A program made the position numbers and the translations under genes. 13,533 nucleotides of DNA, taken from the NCBI RefSeq assembly GCF_946222305.1, contig NZ_CAMIHZ010000042.1, positions 1 to 13,533 on the forward strand. Reading direction: 5' to 3'. The notes under the pieces were generated by a model. That model had not been told where the DNA came from, made no database searches, and saw only the letters and a list, made by a program, of their open reading frames with translations. Shown here in pieces: positions 1 through 6,168 of this stretch. The stretch comes from an uncultured Corynebacterium sp. GTDB lineage: Bacteria > Actinomycetota > Actinomycetes > Mycobacteriales > Mycobacteriaceae. How positions within the stretch are numbered: position 1 is the first letter of the stretch; each line of letters begins with the position of its first letter.

Positions 1-53
1 GCGCCGATGGTACTGCACTCGGGAGGGTGTGGGAGAGTAGGTCGCCGCCGGCA
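1..53 (+). rRNA. rrf: 5S ribosomal RNA, 3' end (partial)
   Basis: The first bases match the 3' third of actinobacterial 5S rRNA: GCGCCGATGGTACTGC, then a GGGAGGGTGTGGGAGAGTAG stretch, and a closing CCGCCGGC that pairs with the 5' end of the molecule outside the window. Mycobacterial 5S has the same order of elements (GCGCCGATGATACTGC ... CACCGCCG). The exact 3' end is uncertain by a few bases. It implies that a 16S-23S-5S operon lies immediately to the left and is transcribed rightwards. Confidence 0.88.
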
Positions 54-73
54 TTAATAACGTTTTGTGAAGT

Positions 74-129
74 GGAACGCTTCGTGGTCAAGATGATTTT
101 GTCTTGGCCGCGGGGCGTTCCCTTTTTTT
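74..129 (+). terminator. rRNA operon factor-independent terminator
   Basis: GGAACGC (74-80) pairs with GCGTTCC (115-121). An inner stem of GGTCAAGA with TCTTGGCC (one G-T wobble) extends the hairpin, and seven T residues (123-129) follow at once. It lies about 20 bases after the 5S 3' end, where the end of the rRNA operon is expected. Confidence 0.8.
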
Positions 130-252
130 GTGTACCCGGAAAACCTTTGTCCTCTCTCCCGGGGCACAGCAAAACCCGCCGAGCACTGACCGGGGGTGGG
201 GTAGGGTATCGTGGCGATAACCCAGCCGGGTGAGTACTAGGGACTGGGCAAA
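130..252. other. Non-coding spacer between rRNA operon and rluA-family gene
   Basis: No credible gene is seen. The stretch is G-rich and holds a small imperfect hairpin at 203-223 (GGGTATCG, loop tgg, CGATAACCC, one bulged base). It lies about 30 bases past the stop of the minus-strand pseudouridine synthase and could serve as its 3' terminator, but it lacks a T tract on that strand. The functional call is weak. Confidence 0.4.
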
Positions 253-1494
253 CTAGAGTTTGCTGGAGAACTCTCGGTGGTCGTTGGACAGGGGATCTTT
301 AAATGACAGTTGCCGAGCTATGAGGCCCATAGGTCTACTGAAATCCTCGTCTGCCACGAATAGGGGCTTTGGGAGTTCGCCATCGGGGCGCAGCAGGGCG
401 TCGGTGGAGATAAACCCGTATAGCGAATCGTTGACGATCGGCATGCCCAGCGACCGCATGACCACCCTGAGCTGGTGAGTGCGTCCGGAGTGAGGTTCGA
501 GGCGCCAGGCGAGGCGGGTTGTTGGTCGGGGAGTAGATGTGGTGTCGATGAAAGCTCTTACACCCGTGACTGCCGTTTCCGCGTTGGGCTTGCCATCACT
601 GATATAGGTGCAGAGTCGTCCGCGGATCTTGATCATGTGGTGCCGCAAAATCCAGGGCTTATTGGCAGTGGGTGCGGGACGAAGACGCCAGGGCACCTCA
701 CTTGGGATCTCTGTGAAGTCCCTCGGTACCTCGGTGGGGGCGGGGGATTCGCCGTAAAAGCCTTCCTGCCAAGCTACTGGTGTTTCCTCAAGGCAAGGTT
801 TTTCAGCGGCAGAGAGTGAGCCGCTTGAGCCAGGTGCTCCGCCGGGTAAGGGAGGTTCAAAAGAAATGGTTTCTGCGGTGGCCGCAGTATCGCCCATGCC
901 CGCGATCTTCTCAGATAACCAGGATGGGGGATCCTGTGGGATATCGGTGATGGCCTCATATATTTTCTTCGGCTCACGGCGATCAAACATCGTTTGGTAC
1001 GCGCCCCGGATTTCTGGGCGCTTCGTGAACATCAGCACTCCACGGGTAAGTCGATCCAACCTATGGCACGGGGACAGCTCCGAGATCCCGAACTGGATCC
1101 GGGCCTTCGTCAGAGCCGTCTGTGCAATGTGCTGTCCGCGCGGCAGAGTAGCCAGGAAAGGTGGCTTGTCGACGACCAGCAGATCGTTATCTTCATAGAG
1201 CAGATCCAGAGTCCCGGGGACTTCGCGTTCAGGCGCTGGGCGTCGATAAAAATTAAGGAAACGACCCGGCGGAATCAGGGCATCTGGGCTAACCGGCTCC
1301 CCCGAATCCAAGACAACTAAACCATCGGAAAAACGTTGAAATACAGCTGTTTCGTCGTCATCCGGGTGCCGGTGCCGCTGGGCGGAAATGACCCGCGAAA
1401 TGAAATCATAAGCCTTTACCGGCGTGCCTTCATCCAATGGAACCTGTGCCCGTGTAGGATTTAGGCCATTTTTGATTGGCAAAGGATTGATCAC
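253..1494 (-). CDS. RluA-family pseudouridine synthase
   Basis: Cytoplasmic RNA-modifying enzyme converting uridine to pseudouridine in rRNA or tRNA; the exact target cannot be read from the sequence. The 413-residue protein has the entry motif YEDNDLLVVDKPP (about residues 100-112). It also has the catalytic loop HRLDRLTRG (144-152, Asp147 as the nucleophile) and the C-terminal GRTHQLR ... DSLYG segment (about 335-358). I chose GTG at 1494 because AAGGAG lies 10 bases upstream on the minus strand (1505-1510). A longer frame opening at 1638 would run antisense through the small gene at 1513-1677, and its extra 48 residues look non-native. A Pro/Gly-rich stretch at about residues 202-277 splits the catalytic domain. 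A TAGAAT -10-like box at 1540-1535 may drive the gene. Family call is firm; substrate is unknown. Confidence 0.88.
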   Translation of the reverse strand: MINPLPIKNGLNPTRAQVPLDEGTPVKAYDFISRVISAQRHRHPDDDETAVFQRFSDGLVVLDSGEPVSPDALIPPGRFLNFYRRPAPEREVPGTLDLLYEDNDLLVVDKPPFLATLPRGQHIAQTALTKARIQFGISELSPCHRLDRLTRGVLMFTKRPEIRGAYQTMFDRREPKKIYEAITDIPQDPPSWLSEKIAGMGDTAATAETISFEPPLPGGAPGSSGSLSAAEKPCLEETPVAWQEGFYGESPAPTEVPRDFTEIPSEVPWRLRPAPTANKPWILRHHMIKIRGRLCTYISDGKPNAETAVTGVRAFIDTTSTPRPTTRLAWRLEPHSGRTHQLRVVMRSLGMPIVNDSLYGFISTDALLRPDGELPKPLFVADEDFSRPMGLIARQLSFKDPLSNDHREFSSKL

Positions 1495-1504
1495 CGGGTA
1501 TGCT
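1476..1504 (+). promoter_or_regulatory. Promoter of the 54-aa polypeptide gene, probably leaderless
   Basis: A -35 box TTGGCA (1476-1481) is followed after exactly 17 bases by the -10 box TATGCT (1499-1504). Transcription would start about 7-9 bases later, at 1511-1513, on or just before the ATG at 1513. That would give a leaderless mRNA, a form common in corynebacteria. The promoter lies inside the first codons of the divergent pseudouridine synthase. Confidence 0.6.
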
Positions 1505-1510
1505 CTCCTT
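1505..1510 (-). promoter_or_regulatory. Ribosome binding site deciding the pseudouridine synthase start
   Basis: On the minus strand AAGGAG stands 10 bases before GTG at 1494. This supports the short 413-residue form. On the plus strand the same bases (CTCCTT) sit directly before the ATG of the small gene at 1513, so that gene has no Shine-Dalgarno sequence of its own. Confidence 0.65.
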
Positions 1511-1512
1511 CT

Positions 1513-1677
1513 ATGGATCTCAACACGATTATGAATTCTATCGTTCACTTCTTCACGACTGACTTCGGCGCTGCGATCGGCCGCGTCCTGAGTGCGCTCT
1601 ACCAGTTCTTCTTCCCAGCTAACGCCCCAGCTGCCCACGACGTTCCACTGCCAACCCCGAAACTCCCAGGTAAATAA
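1513..1677 (+). CDS. 54-aa amphipathic polypeptide, candidate PorA/PorH-like small porin
   Basis: The frame runs from ATG at 1513 to TAA, giving 54 residues with no signal peptide. Residues 1-34 have hydrophobic positions every three to four residues: L3, I6/M7, I10/V11, F13/F14, F18, I22, V25/L26, L29/Y30, F32-F34. Polar residues D2, N4, N8, H12, T15-D17, R24 and Q31 lie between them, so the segment would form an amphipathic helix. The tail (PANAPAA, then VPLPTPKLP) is proline-rich. Three things support a real gene: the 17-bp-spaced promoter, the strong terminator at 1728-1793, and the fact that the divergent gene has a good start just short of it. The size, MDL start and lack of a signal peptide recall the short outer-membrane (mycomembrane) PorA/PorH polypeptides of Corynebacterium. 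That link is inference from physical properties, not recognised homology. A small regulatory or membrane-active peptide is an alternative. Confidence 0.66.
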   Translation: MDLNTIMNSIVHFFTTDFGAAIGRVLSALYQFFFPANAPAAHDVPLPTPKLPGK

Positions 1678-1727
1678 TCACGCGCGAATAATCGGAGGGA
1701 ATAGCGATTTTCTTCCGCCCACATATC

Positions 1728-1793
1728 CAAGCCCCCGCTGGCAAGGGTTAAAGACCGAAACATTTTGTCCAACCCTTCCGTGGGGGCTTTTCC
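1728..1793 (+). terminator. Strong terminator after the 54-aa gene
   Basis: AAGCCCCC pairs with GGGGGCTT and, inside it, AAGGGTT pairs with AACCCTT, around a loop of about 20 bases. CTTTTCC follows the stem. It stands 50 bases after the small gene's stop and before uspA. The only gene in position to use it on the plus strand is the 54-aa frame. Confidence 0.75.
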
Positions 1794-1875
1794 TATGGCT
1801 TCGGCCAATTTTCTCAGGAAGGCGCATAATGGGGTTAGAGACAATATTGCCTTGACGAAGAAAGGTCGCGTCCCA

Positions 1876-2775
1876 ATGCCTACAGATTCGCAGAAATTCA
1901 TCGTCGTCGCGGTCGATGGCTCTGAGGCTAGCTCCGTCGCGGTCAAGTGGGCCGCCAACGCAGCTCTGAAGCGCGAGCAGCCACTGAAGCTGGTCAGCGC
2001 CTACACCATGCCACAGTTCATGTACGCGGACGGCATGGTCCCACCCCAGGAGCTCTACGACGAGCTCGAGAACGAGGCTAACGAGAAGATCGATAACGCT
2101 CGCAAGATCGTCACGGATTTCTCCGAAGAAGTTGAAATCGCTCACGAGGTGCGCGAGTCCTCCCCGATCGACATGCTCTTGGAGTTCTCCGAAACTGCCG
2201 AGATGATCGTCATGGGCAGCCGTGGCTTGGGCGGCCTTTCCGGCTTGGTTATGGGGTCGGTATCTGCGGCTGTGGTCTCCCACGCCGATTGCCCTGTGGT
2301 CGTGGTTCGCAAGGACAACGATGTCAACGAGACGAATAAGTACGGCCCAGTCGTCGTGGGCGTGGATGGCTCCGAAGTTTCCCGTCAGGCCCTCAAGGTC
2401 GCCTTCCGCGAAGCTGATGCCCGCGGCGCCCTGCTGCGTGCTATCCACGGCTGGAACGATACGCAGGTCCACACCACCTACGTCGGCCTGGTTGATGCGC
2501 AAAACGAGATGGAGCGCACTCTCAAGGAGCACCAGGACATGCTGGAGCAGGAGCTTTCCGAACTCGTGAAGGCGTACCCAGATGTCCGTGTGGAAGAGGT
2601 CGTAGAGCGCGACCGCCCCATCAACGCTCTCCGGGACGCTGCCGCAGACGCTCAGCTACTGATCACCGGTTCCCACGGCCGCGGTGGTTTCAAGGGCATG
2701 TTGCTGGGCTCTACTTCCCGCGCGCTGCTGCAATACGCACCCTGCCCAATGATGGTGGTCCGCCCACGAAGTTAA
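1876..2775 (+). CDS. Universal stress protein with two Usp domains
   Basis: Cytoplasmic nucleotide-binding stress protein of 299 residues made of two tandem Usp domains (about 6-146 and 157-297), the usual actinobacterial architecture. Each begins with a V-x-VDGS strand (VAVDGS at 11-16, VGVDGS at 161-166). Each ends with the ATP-binding signature G-2x-G-9x-G-S, complete in both (G114/G117/G127-S128 and G265/G268/G278-S279), so both domains should bind ATP. The start at 1876 puts the first beta strand at residue 8 and has GAAAGG about ten bases upstream; an in-frame ATG at 1765 would lie inside the preceding terminator. A CATAAT box at 1825-1830 is a possible -10. The gene is monocistronic, with terminators on both sides. 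Family role: survival under starvation or hypoxia; the specific role here is unknown. Confidence 0.92.
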   Translation: MPTDSQKFIVVAVDGSEASSVAVKWAANAALKREQPLKLVSAYTMPQFMYADGMVPPQELYDELENEANEKIDNARKIVTDFSEEVEIAHEVRESSPIDMLLEFSETAEMIVMGSRGLGGLSGLVMGSVSAAVVSHADCPVVVVRKDNDVNETNKYGPVVVGVDGSEVSRQALKVAFREADARGALLRAIHGWNDTQVHTTYVGLVDAQNEMERTLKEHQDMLEQELSELVKAYPDVRVEEVVERDRPINALRDAAADAQLLITGSHGRGGFKGMLLGSTSRALLQYAPCPMMVVRPRS

Positions 2776-2783
2776 ATCCCCGA

Positions 2784-2828
2784 CCCGCTAGAGTCTTTGA
2801 AGTAAAGTAGAAGGCCTTAGCGGGCTTT
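2784..2828 (+). terminator. Terminator after the universal stress protein gene
   Basis: CCCGCTA (2784-2790) pairs with TAGCGGG (2818-2824), followed by CTTTCTT. The 27-base loop can fold further through CTTT/AAAG. It lies 9 bases after the Usp stop. Confidence 0.65.
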
Positions 2829-2844
2829 CTTATGCCCTTAGGTG

Positions 2845-2870
2845 GTCGCCGGTTTTTCTATACCGACGCC
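2845..2870 (+). promoter_or_regulatory. Candidate promoter and operator of the TetR-type gene
   Basis: An imperfect inverted repeat, GTCGCCGGT (2845-2853) and ACCGACGCC (2862-2870), matches at 7 of 9 positions around an 8-base centre. It covers a -10-like TATACC at 2859-2864. TetR regulators often bind palindromes over their own promoter, so this is a plausible self-repression site. No good -35 is seen. Confidence 0.35.
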
Positions 2871-2909
2871 ACTCTTTCCCAAAGCACGTATTTCCAAGGA
2901 GGACCCTCG

Positions 2910-3560
2910 ATGTCCACGGCAGGTGACGCGGCAAAAGCCACCAAGCCGGCGAAGAAGACGACCTCTCGCCGTAGGAACCGCCCCGGTCCGCGGCAACGTC
3001 TGCTGGCCAGCGCCACCCACCTGTTCACGACCGAGGGCATCCGCGTCATTGGTATCGATCGCATCCTGCGCGATGCCGATGTCGCCAAGGCCAGCCTGTA
3101 TTCGCTATTTGGATCTAAAGATAACCTCGTGGTGGCTTACCTAGAGGCGTTGGATGAAAAGTGGCGCGAGGATTGGACCGCCCTGGCTGAAAAGCGGGAA
3201 AAGCCAGAAGACCGCATTATTGCGTTTTTCGATCTGTGCATCAAAAACGAGCCCAACAACAACTACCGCGGTTCCCACTTCCAAAACGCAGCCGGTGAAT
3301 ACCCGCGTCCAGAAACCGAAAGTGAAGAGCGCATCCGCGCTGCCGCCATGGAGCACCGGCGCTGGTGTCGCGACACGATGGCGGAGCTGCTCACGGAACG
3401 TTTCGGATACGCATCTTTGACGCTGGCGGACCAGCTCATGGTGTTCCTCGACGGCGGCTTGGCCGGTGCGAAAATGTCCCGGACTGTCGTGCCGTTGGAG
3501 ACCGCCCGCGATATGGCGAAGCAGATTCTGCTGCGTGCGCCGATGATGTACTCCATTTAA
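2910..3560 (+). CDS. TetR-family transcriptional regulator
   Basis: A 216-residue DNA-binding regulator. A basic Ala/Lys/Arg-rich leader of about 27 residues precedes the TetR helix-turn-helix domain (about 28-75). Its recognition region reads GIDRILRDADVAKASLYSLF, followed by GSKDNLVVAYL, both typical of the family. The C-terminal two thirds should be the ligand-binding and dimerisation part; no ligand can be inferred. ATG at 2910 follows AAGGAGGA at the ideal distance, so the extra 26 codons of the longer frame from 2832 are discarded. It runs towards the insertase gene with only 7 bases between the two stops. The target genes are not evident; neither uspA nor the insertase is an obvious partner. 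Confidence 0.9.
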   Translation: MSTAGDAAKATKPAKKTTSRRRNRPGPRQRLLASATHLFTTEGIRVIGIDRILRDADVAKASLYSLFGSKDNLVVAYLEALDEKWREDWTALAEKREKPEDRIIAFFDLCIKNEPNNNYRGSHFQNAAGEYPRPETESEERIRAAAMEHRRWCRDTMAELLTERFGYASLTLADQLMVFLDGGLAGAKMSRTVVPLETARDMAKQILLRAPMMYSI

Positions 3561-3567
3561 GGGCTAG

Positions 3568-4485
3568 TTATTTCCGTTTAGCGGTCTTCTTTTCCCGTTT
3601 TCGTTCGAGGTAGAGATTCTTCTGTTCCGTGTGGTGCTCACGGAATTCAGTGGTGTACGGAACGCGCTTATCCAAGGTGCGTTGAATGATGTACGTCTGG
3701 AGCGCAGTCCACAGGTTATTGCAGACCCAGTAAATGAGAATCGCAATCGGAGCGGGGCCGAAGAGCCCGAAAAGAATGGGGAACAAGAATAGGAATGGCC
3801 CGAAGGTCCACATGACCTTCATGAAACCGCGGGCAGCCACCGATTCATGATCCACGGTCTGCAGATTACGTTTCATGGTGTAGGCCCAGTTTGCAGTCGT
3901 GAATACGGCAGCGCACAGTGCCAACGGCAACGCCAACTTAAAGACTGCACTGTGGGTCGTTCCCAATTCGGCGAGCATATCCGGATTCATTGCCGGGTAG
4001 CTGGAAATAGGGACGTTGAAAAGCCGGGCGTCAAGAAATAAAGAAATATCCTGCGACGACAAGCTACCGAAACTGTGATGAGCGGCGTCGATCCCCTCGA
4101 TCGGCCGGGCAATGCGCAAAAGCAGCTGGTAGAGGCCAAGAATTAGCGGGATCTGAATGAGGGCGGGCAGACAACCGTCGACCATCTTGTAATCGCTATT
4201 CTTGCGAAGCTCGCGCTCGCGGGCGAGTTTCTCCTTGCGCGCCTCGGGATCCTTTTTACCCTTGAATTCTCTATTTAGTCGGCGAAGCCCGGGGCGCAGA
4301 TTCGCCAAATGCCGGCCCGAGGCGTATTGGCGGTAGGCCAGTGGGAAAAGCAGCCCGCGAATGGTAACTACCAGCATTATGAGGCTGATTACCCACGCGA
4401 CTGATGCATCTAATCCCAATGGGCCGGCAAAGAGGGTGTGCCATTGCTTCAGGACCCATGCGACGAGCTTTTGCACATACTCCAT
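3568..4485 (-). CDS. yidC: YidC/OxaA-type membrane protein insertase
   Basis: Inner-membrane insertase that folds and inserts proteins with or without the Sec translocon. The 305-residue protein shows the family plan. TM1 (28-50) carries the conserved Arg43 within TIRGLLFPL. A charged cytoplasmic loop rich in Lys/Arg/Glu (about 65-100) leads to GCLPALIQIPLILGLY (104-119) as TM2. Three more membrane segments follow (about 182-202, 226-243, 245-265), and the tail is very basic (last 12 residues mostly Lys/Arg). ATG at 4485 fits the family start; a longer frame from 4545 would overlap the divergent sortase. The usual oriC neighbours (rpmH, rnpA, jag) are absent, so this may be a second YidC paralogue rather than the oriC copy; that is inference. 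The start lies 37 bases from the sortase ATG, so the two genes share one compact promoter region. Confidence 0.9.
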   Translation of the reverse strand: MEYVQKLVAWVLKQWHTLFAGPLGLDASVAWVISLIMLVVTIRGLLFPLAYRQYASGRHLANLRPGLRRLNREFKGKKDPEARKEKLARERELRKNSDYKMVDGCLPALIQIPLILGLYQLLLRIARPIEGIDAAHHSFGSLSSQDISLFLDARLFNVPISSYPAMNPDMLAELGTTHSAVFKLALPLALCAAVFTTANWAYTMKRNLQTVDHESVAARGFMKVMWTFGPFLFLFPILFGLFGPAPIAILIYWVCNNLWTALQTYIIQRTLDKRVPYTTEFREHHTEQKNLYLERKREKKTAKRK

Positions 4486-4522
4486 GCCTAGGAACTCTAC
4501 CCTTTTAGGCTGAGCTAGTACT
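4486..4522. promoter_or_regulatory. Compact divergent promoter region, insertase/sortase
   Basis: Only 37 bases separate the two ATGs. On the minus strand TAGAGT (4499-4494) lies 8 bases before the insertase ATG, which would make a near-leaderless transcript. On the plus strand TACTAT (4519-4524) lies 7 bases before the second in-frame sortase ATG at 4532, again suggesting a leaderless start. No convincing -35 box or Shine-Dalgarno sequence is present in either direction, so the exact elements are tentative. Confidence 0.35.
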
Positions 4523-5356
4523 ATGACAACCATGAGTTCCACCACCGGCCGCCACCGCAGCCCTGCGAAGGCCGTACCAGCTAAAAAACCTCTTGACCCG
4601 ATTAGTGTTTTTGGCGAGCTATTAGTGACTTTCGGCGTGCTCTGTCTGCTTTTCGGATTCTGGGAAGTGGTGTGGACGAATGTGCAATCCGGTCGCGAGC
4701 AAAATGTCGTCGCTCAGCAATTGGAAGACCAGTGGAAGGATAAGAATCCCCGTCCATTGACCGAGCCTCCGGAAGGCGCAGCATTTGCACGCCTATACAT
4801 TCCGACATTCGGTTCCGATTTCAATTTCTCCATCGTCAAGGGAGTTAATGACGCGGACCTGGATAAGGGGCCTGGCCACTATCTGGATTCCCAGATGCCC
4901 GGCGAGCCCGGAAATTTCGCCATGGCGGGCCACCGCGTGGGACGCGGCTCGCCCTTCAACGATCTCGGTCTACTGAAGACGTGCGATGCAGTGGTGGTGG
5001 AGACCGCCGGGTCGTGGGACATCTACCGGGTGCTTCCCATCGATGTTGACCCAGGGCAGCGAAAAGCGGCGCTTTCCAAATGCATGGACGGCCAGCTGGC
5101 CACGCAGATGAGTCAGGGCGCGTACGCCCAAGTTAACGGCCGCTACATCACCACCCCCAGCGATGTGGAAGTCATCAACCCCATCCCACACACCACGCGC
5201 GTGGAGGTGAAGCCGGGGGATGCTTCCCTGCTGACGATGACGACCTGCCACCCTCAGTACTCCAACACCGAGCGCATGATCGTACACGCGGTGAAGGTGC
5301 GCTCTGATGACAAAAGGCCCGGCTACGTTCCAGCCGAGCTAACCAAGGAGGTTTAG
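4523..5356 (+). CDS. Class E sortase (cysteine transpeptidase)
   Basis: Membrane-anchored transpeptidase that cleaves a C-terminal sorting signal of surface proteins and links them to peptidoglycan, acting outside the cytoplasmic membrane. The 277-residue protein has a short basic cytoplasmic N-terminus and one membrane segment at about 31-50. The sortase domain follows (about 85-265), with catalytic His137 in AGHRVG, Cys242 in TMTTC and Arg251 in NTERMIVHAV. The TMTTCHPQYSN block and the C-terminal ERMIVHAVKV are typical of class E enzymes of actinobacteria. ATG at 4523 is used; ATG at 4532 is equally possible and better placed for a leaderless mRNA. The small membrane protein gene follows after 4 bases, with its ribosome binding site inside the last sortase codons. 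No sorting-signal substrate gene is nearby, which suits a housekeeping sortase. Confidence 0.9.
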   Translation: MTTMSSTTGRHRSPAKAVPAKKPLDPISVFGELLVTFGVLCLLFGFWEVVWTNVQSGREQNVVAQQLEDQWKDKNPRPLTEPPEGAAFARLYIPTFGSDFNFSIVKGVNDADLDKGPGHYLDSQMPGEPGNFAMAGHRVGRGSPFNDLGLLKTCDAVVVETAGSWDIYRVLPIDVDPGQRKAALSKCMDGQLATQMSQGAYAQVNGRYITTPSDVEVINPIPHTTRVEVKPGDASLLTMTTCHPQYSNTERMIVHAVKVRSDDKRPGYVPAELTKEV

Positions 5357-5360
5357 GCCG

Positions 5361-5543
5361 ATGTATGCAGCACTCTGGCGGGCATTGCCCGGCCCATGGT
5401 GGGTGAAGCTCATCATCGTATTGATCGCGCTCGTGGGAATCTTCTTGTTGTTGATGGAAGTGGTATTCCCCAAGATTGGCCCCATGATGCCATGGACTGA
5501 CGTTGGTGTGCAGTCGATGGCCTACCTTAGCAGTAGTTTTTAG
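5361..5543 (+). CDS. Small single-pass membrane protein linked to the sortase
   Basis: A 60-residue protein with an aromatic amphipathic start (MYAALWRALPGPWW) and one strongly hydrophobic segment at about residues 14-33. A proline-rich tail (VVFPKIGPMMPW) follows. AAGGAGG at 5344-5350, inside the end of the sortase gene, is well placed for the ATG at 5361, and only 4 bases separate the genes, so the two should be co-translated. I do not recognise a named family. Its position suggests a partner of the sortase, for example in localisation or stability, but that is inference. Its last four bases overlap the end of the convergent DUF2020 gene. Confidence 0.8.
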   Translation: MYAALWRALPGPWWVKLIIVLIALVGIFLLLMEVVFPKIGPMMPWTDVGVQSMAYLSSSF

Positions 5544-6166
5544 AGCTTCAGATTTTTGATGGTCTCCTCGGCGATCTGTTGCGCCTTGACCGACTGGGCT
5601 TGGGCGGTCCACACAACCACCGCAGTCTCGTCCTTCCACACGGCGTAAATCGCGCCGGACTTTTTATCGCCACCCTTACGGCCACCAGACCAGCCTTCCG
5701 GCTTGAGAGCCTTCAGCGTGCTATTGATTGGAGCGGCGATATCAACCACCTTCACGGCATCGGAATTTGTCCGCATTTTCCGGACCATGACCTGCGCCTG
5801 TGGCACGTCCTCATAAGACCAGAAAGTGCAGGCTGCCGGGTCGAAGCGATCATCTACCGTAACACCCGTCAAGCGCTGACCATTTGTGTTCTGCAACCAG
5901 TCCCCGTCGAGGTAAGGGCACACCCCACCTGCCGAGCTAGCCTTATCGCCAGCTTCGGGCTTCGCGTTTTTTGGAAGCTCGGTTCCCTTTACCGGTGCTA
6001 CGGTTCGCTCTGCCACCCCTCGTTGGTTTGGCTCCGACGTTGGCACGGAGGGTTTATCGGGGAGGATGGAGCAGGAGGCCAAGAGGGTCGACGCCACGGC
6101 CAACGCAATTACACTCCGCGCCGGCCGGAAAAACGTACGAGTCCTATTGGTGCTTGCAATGCGCAA
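5540..6166 (-). CDS. DUF2020-family lipoprotein
   Basis: Probable lipoprotein of 208 residues on the outer face of the cytoplasmic membrane. The N-terminus has a basic stretch, a hydrophobic core (about 18-29) and a lipobox LLASC with Cys32 as the lipidation site. A Pro/Ser/Glu-rich linker leads to a domain (about 83-208) that I recognise as DUF2020. Its marks are CPYLDGDW, TNGQRLTGV, RFDPAACTFWSY, APINSTLKAL, GWSGGR and a closing SVKAQQIAEETIKNLKL. The function of DUF2020 is unknown to me. The start is TTG at 6166, two bases after the lsr2 stop; no ATG follows that would keep the signal peptide, and the AGGGT in the lsr2 end is a weak ribosome binding site. Translational coupling to lsr2 is likely. 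Cys83 and Cys112 may form a disulphide. Confidence 0.85.
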   Translation of the reverse strand: MRIASTNRTRTFFRPARSVIALAVASTLLASCSILPDKPSVPTSEPNQRGVAERTVAPVKGTELPKNAKPEAGDKASSAGGVCPYLDGDWLQNTNGQRLTGVTVDDRFDPAACTFWSYEDVPQAQVMVRKMRTNSDAVKVVDIAAPINSTLKALKPEGWSGGRKGGDKKSGAIYAVWKDETAVVVWTAQAQSVKAQQIAEETIKNLKL

Positions 6167-6168
6167 GA

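Noticed and set aside
203..223. Hairpin after the pseudouridine synthase as a terminator
   Set aside because: It is a short stem with a bulge and no T tract on the relevant strand; kept only as a note in the spacer entry.
27..233. 68-codon frame across the 5S end and rRNA terminator
   Set aside because: It overlaps the rRNA and its terminator and has no ribosome binding site or family resemblance.
1495..1638. N-terminal 48-residue extension of the pseudouridine synthase
   Set aside because: A good ribosome binding site supports GTG 1494, and the extension is the antisense of the 54-aa gene with its own promoter and terminator.
1678..2532. 284-codon minus-strand open frame opposite the universal stress protein gene
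   Set aside because: It lies entirely antisense to a clear two-domain Usp gene, has no recognisable motif or ribosome binding site, and runs across a terminator. It is a shadow of codon bias in GC-rich DNA.
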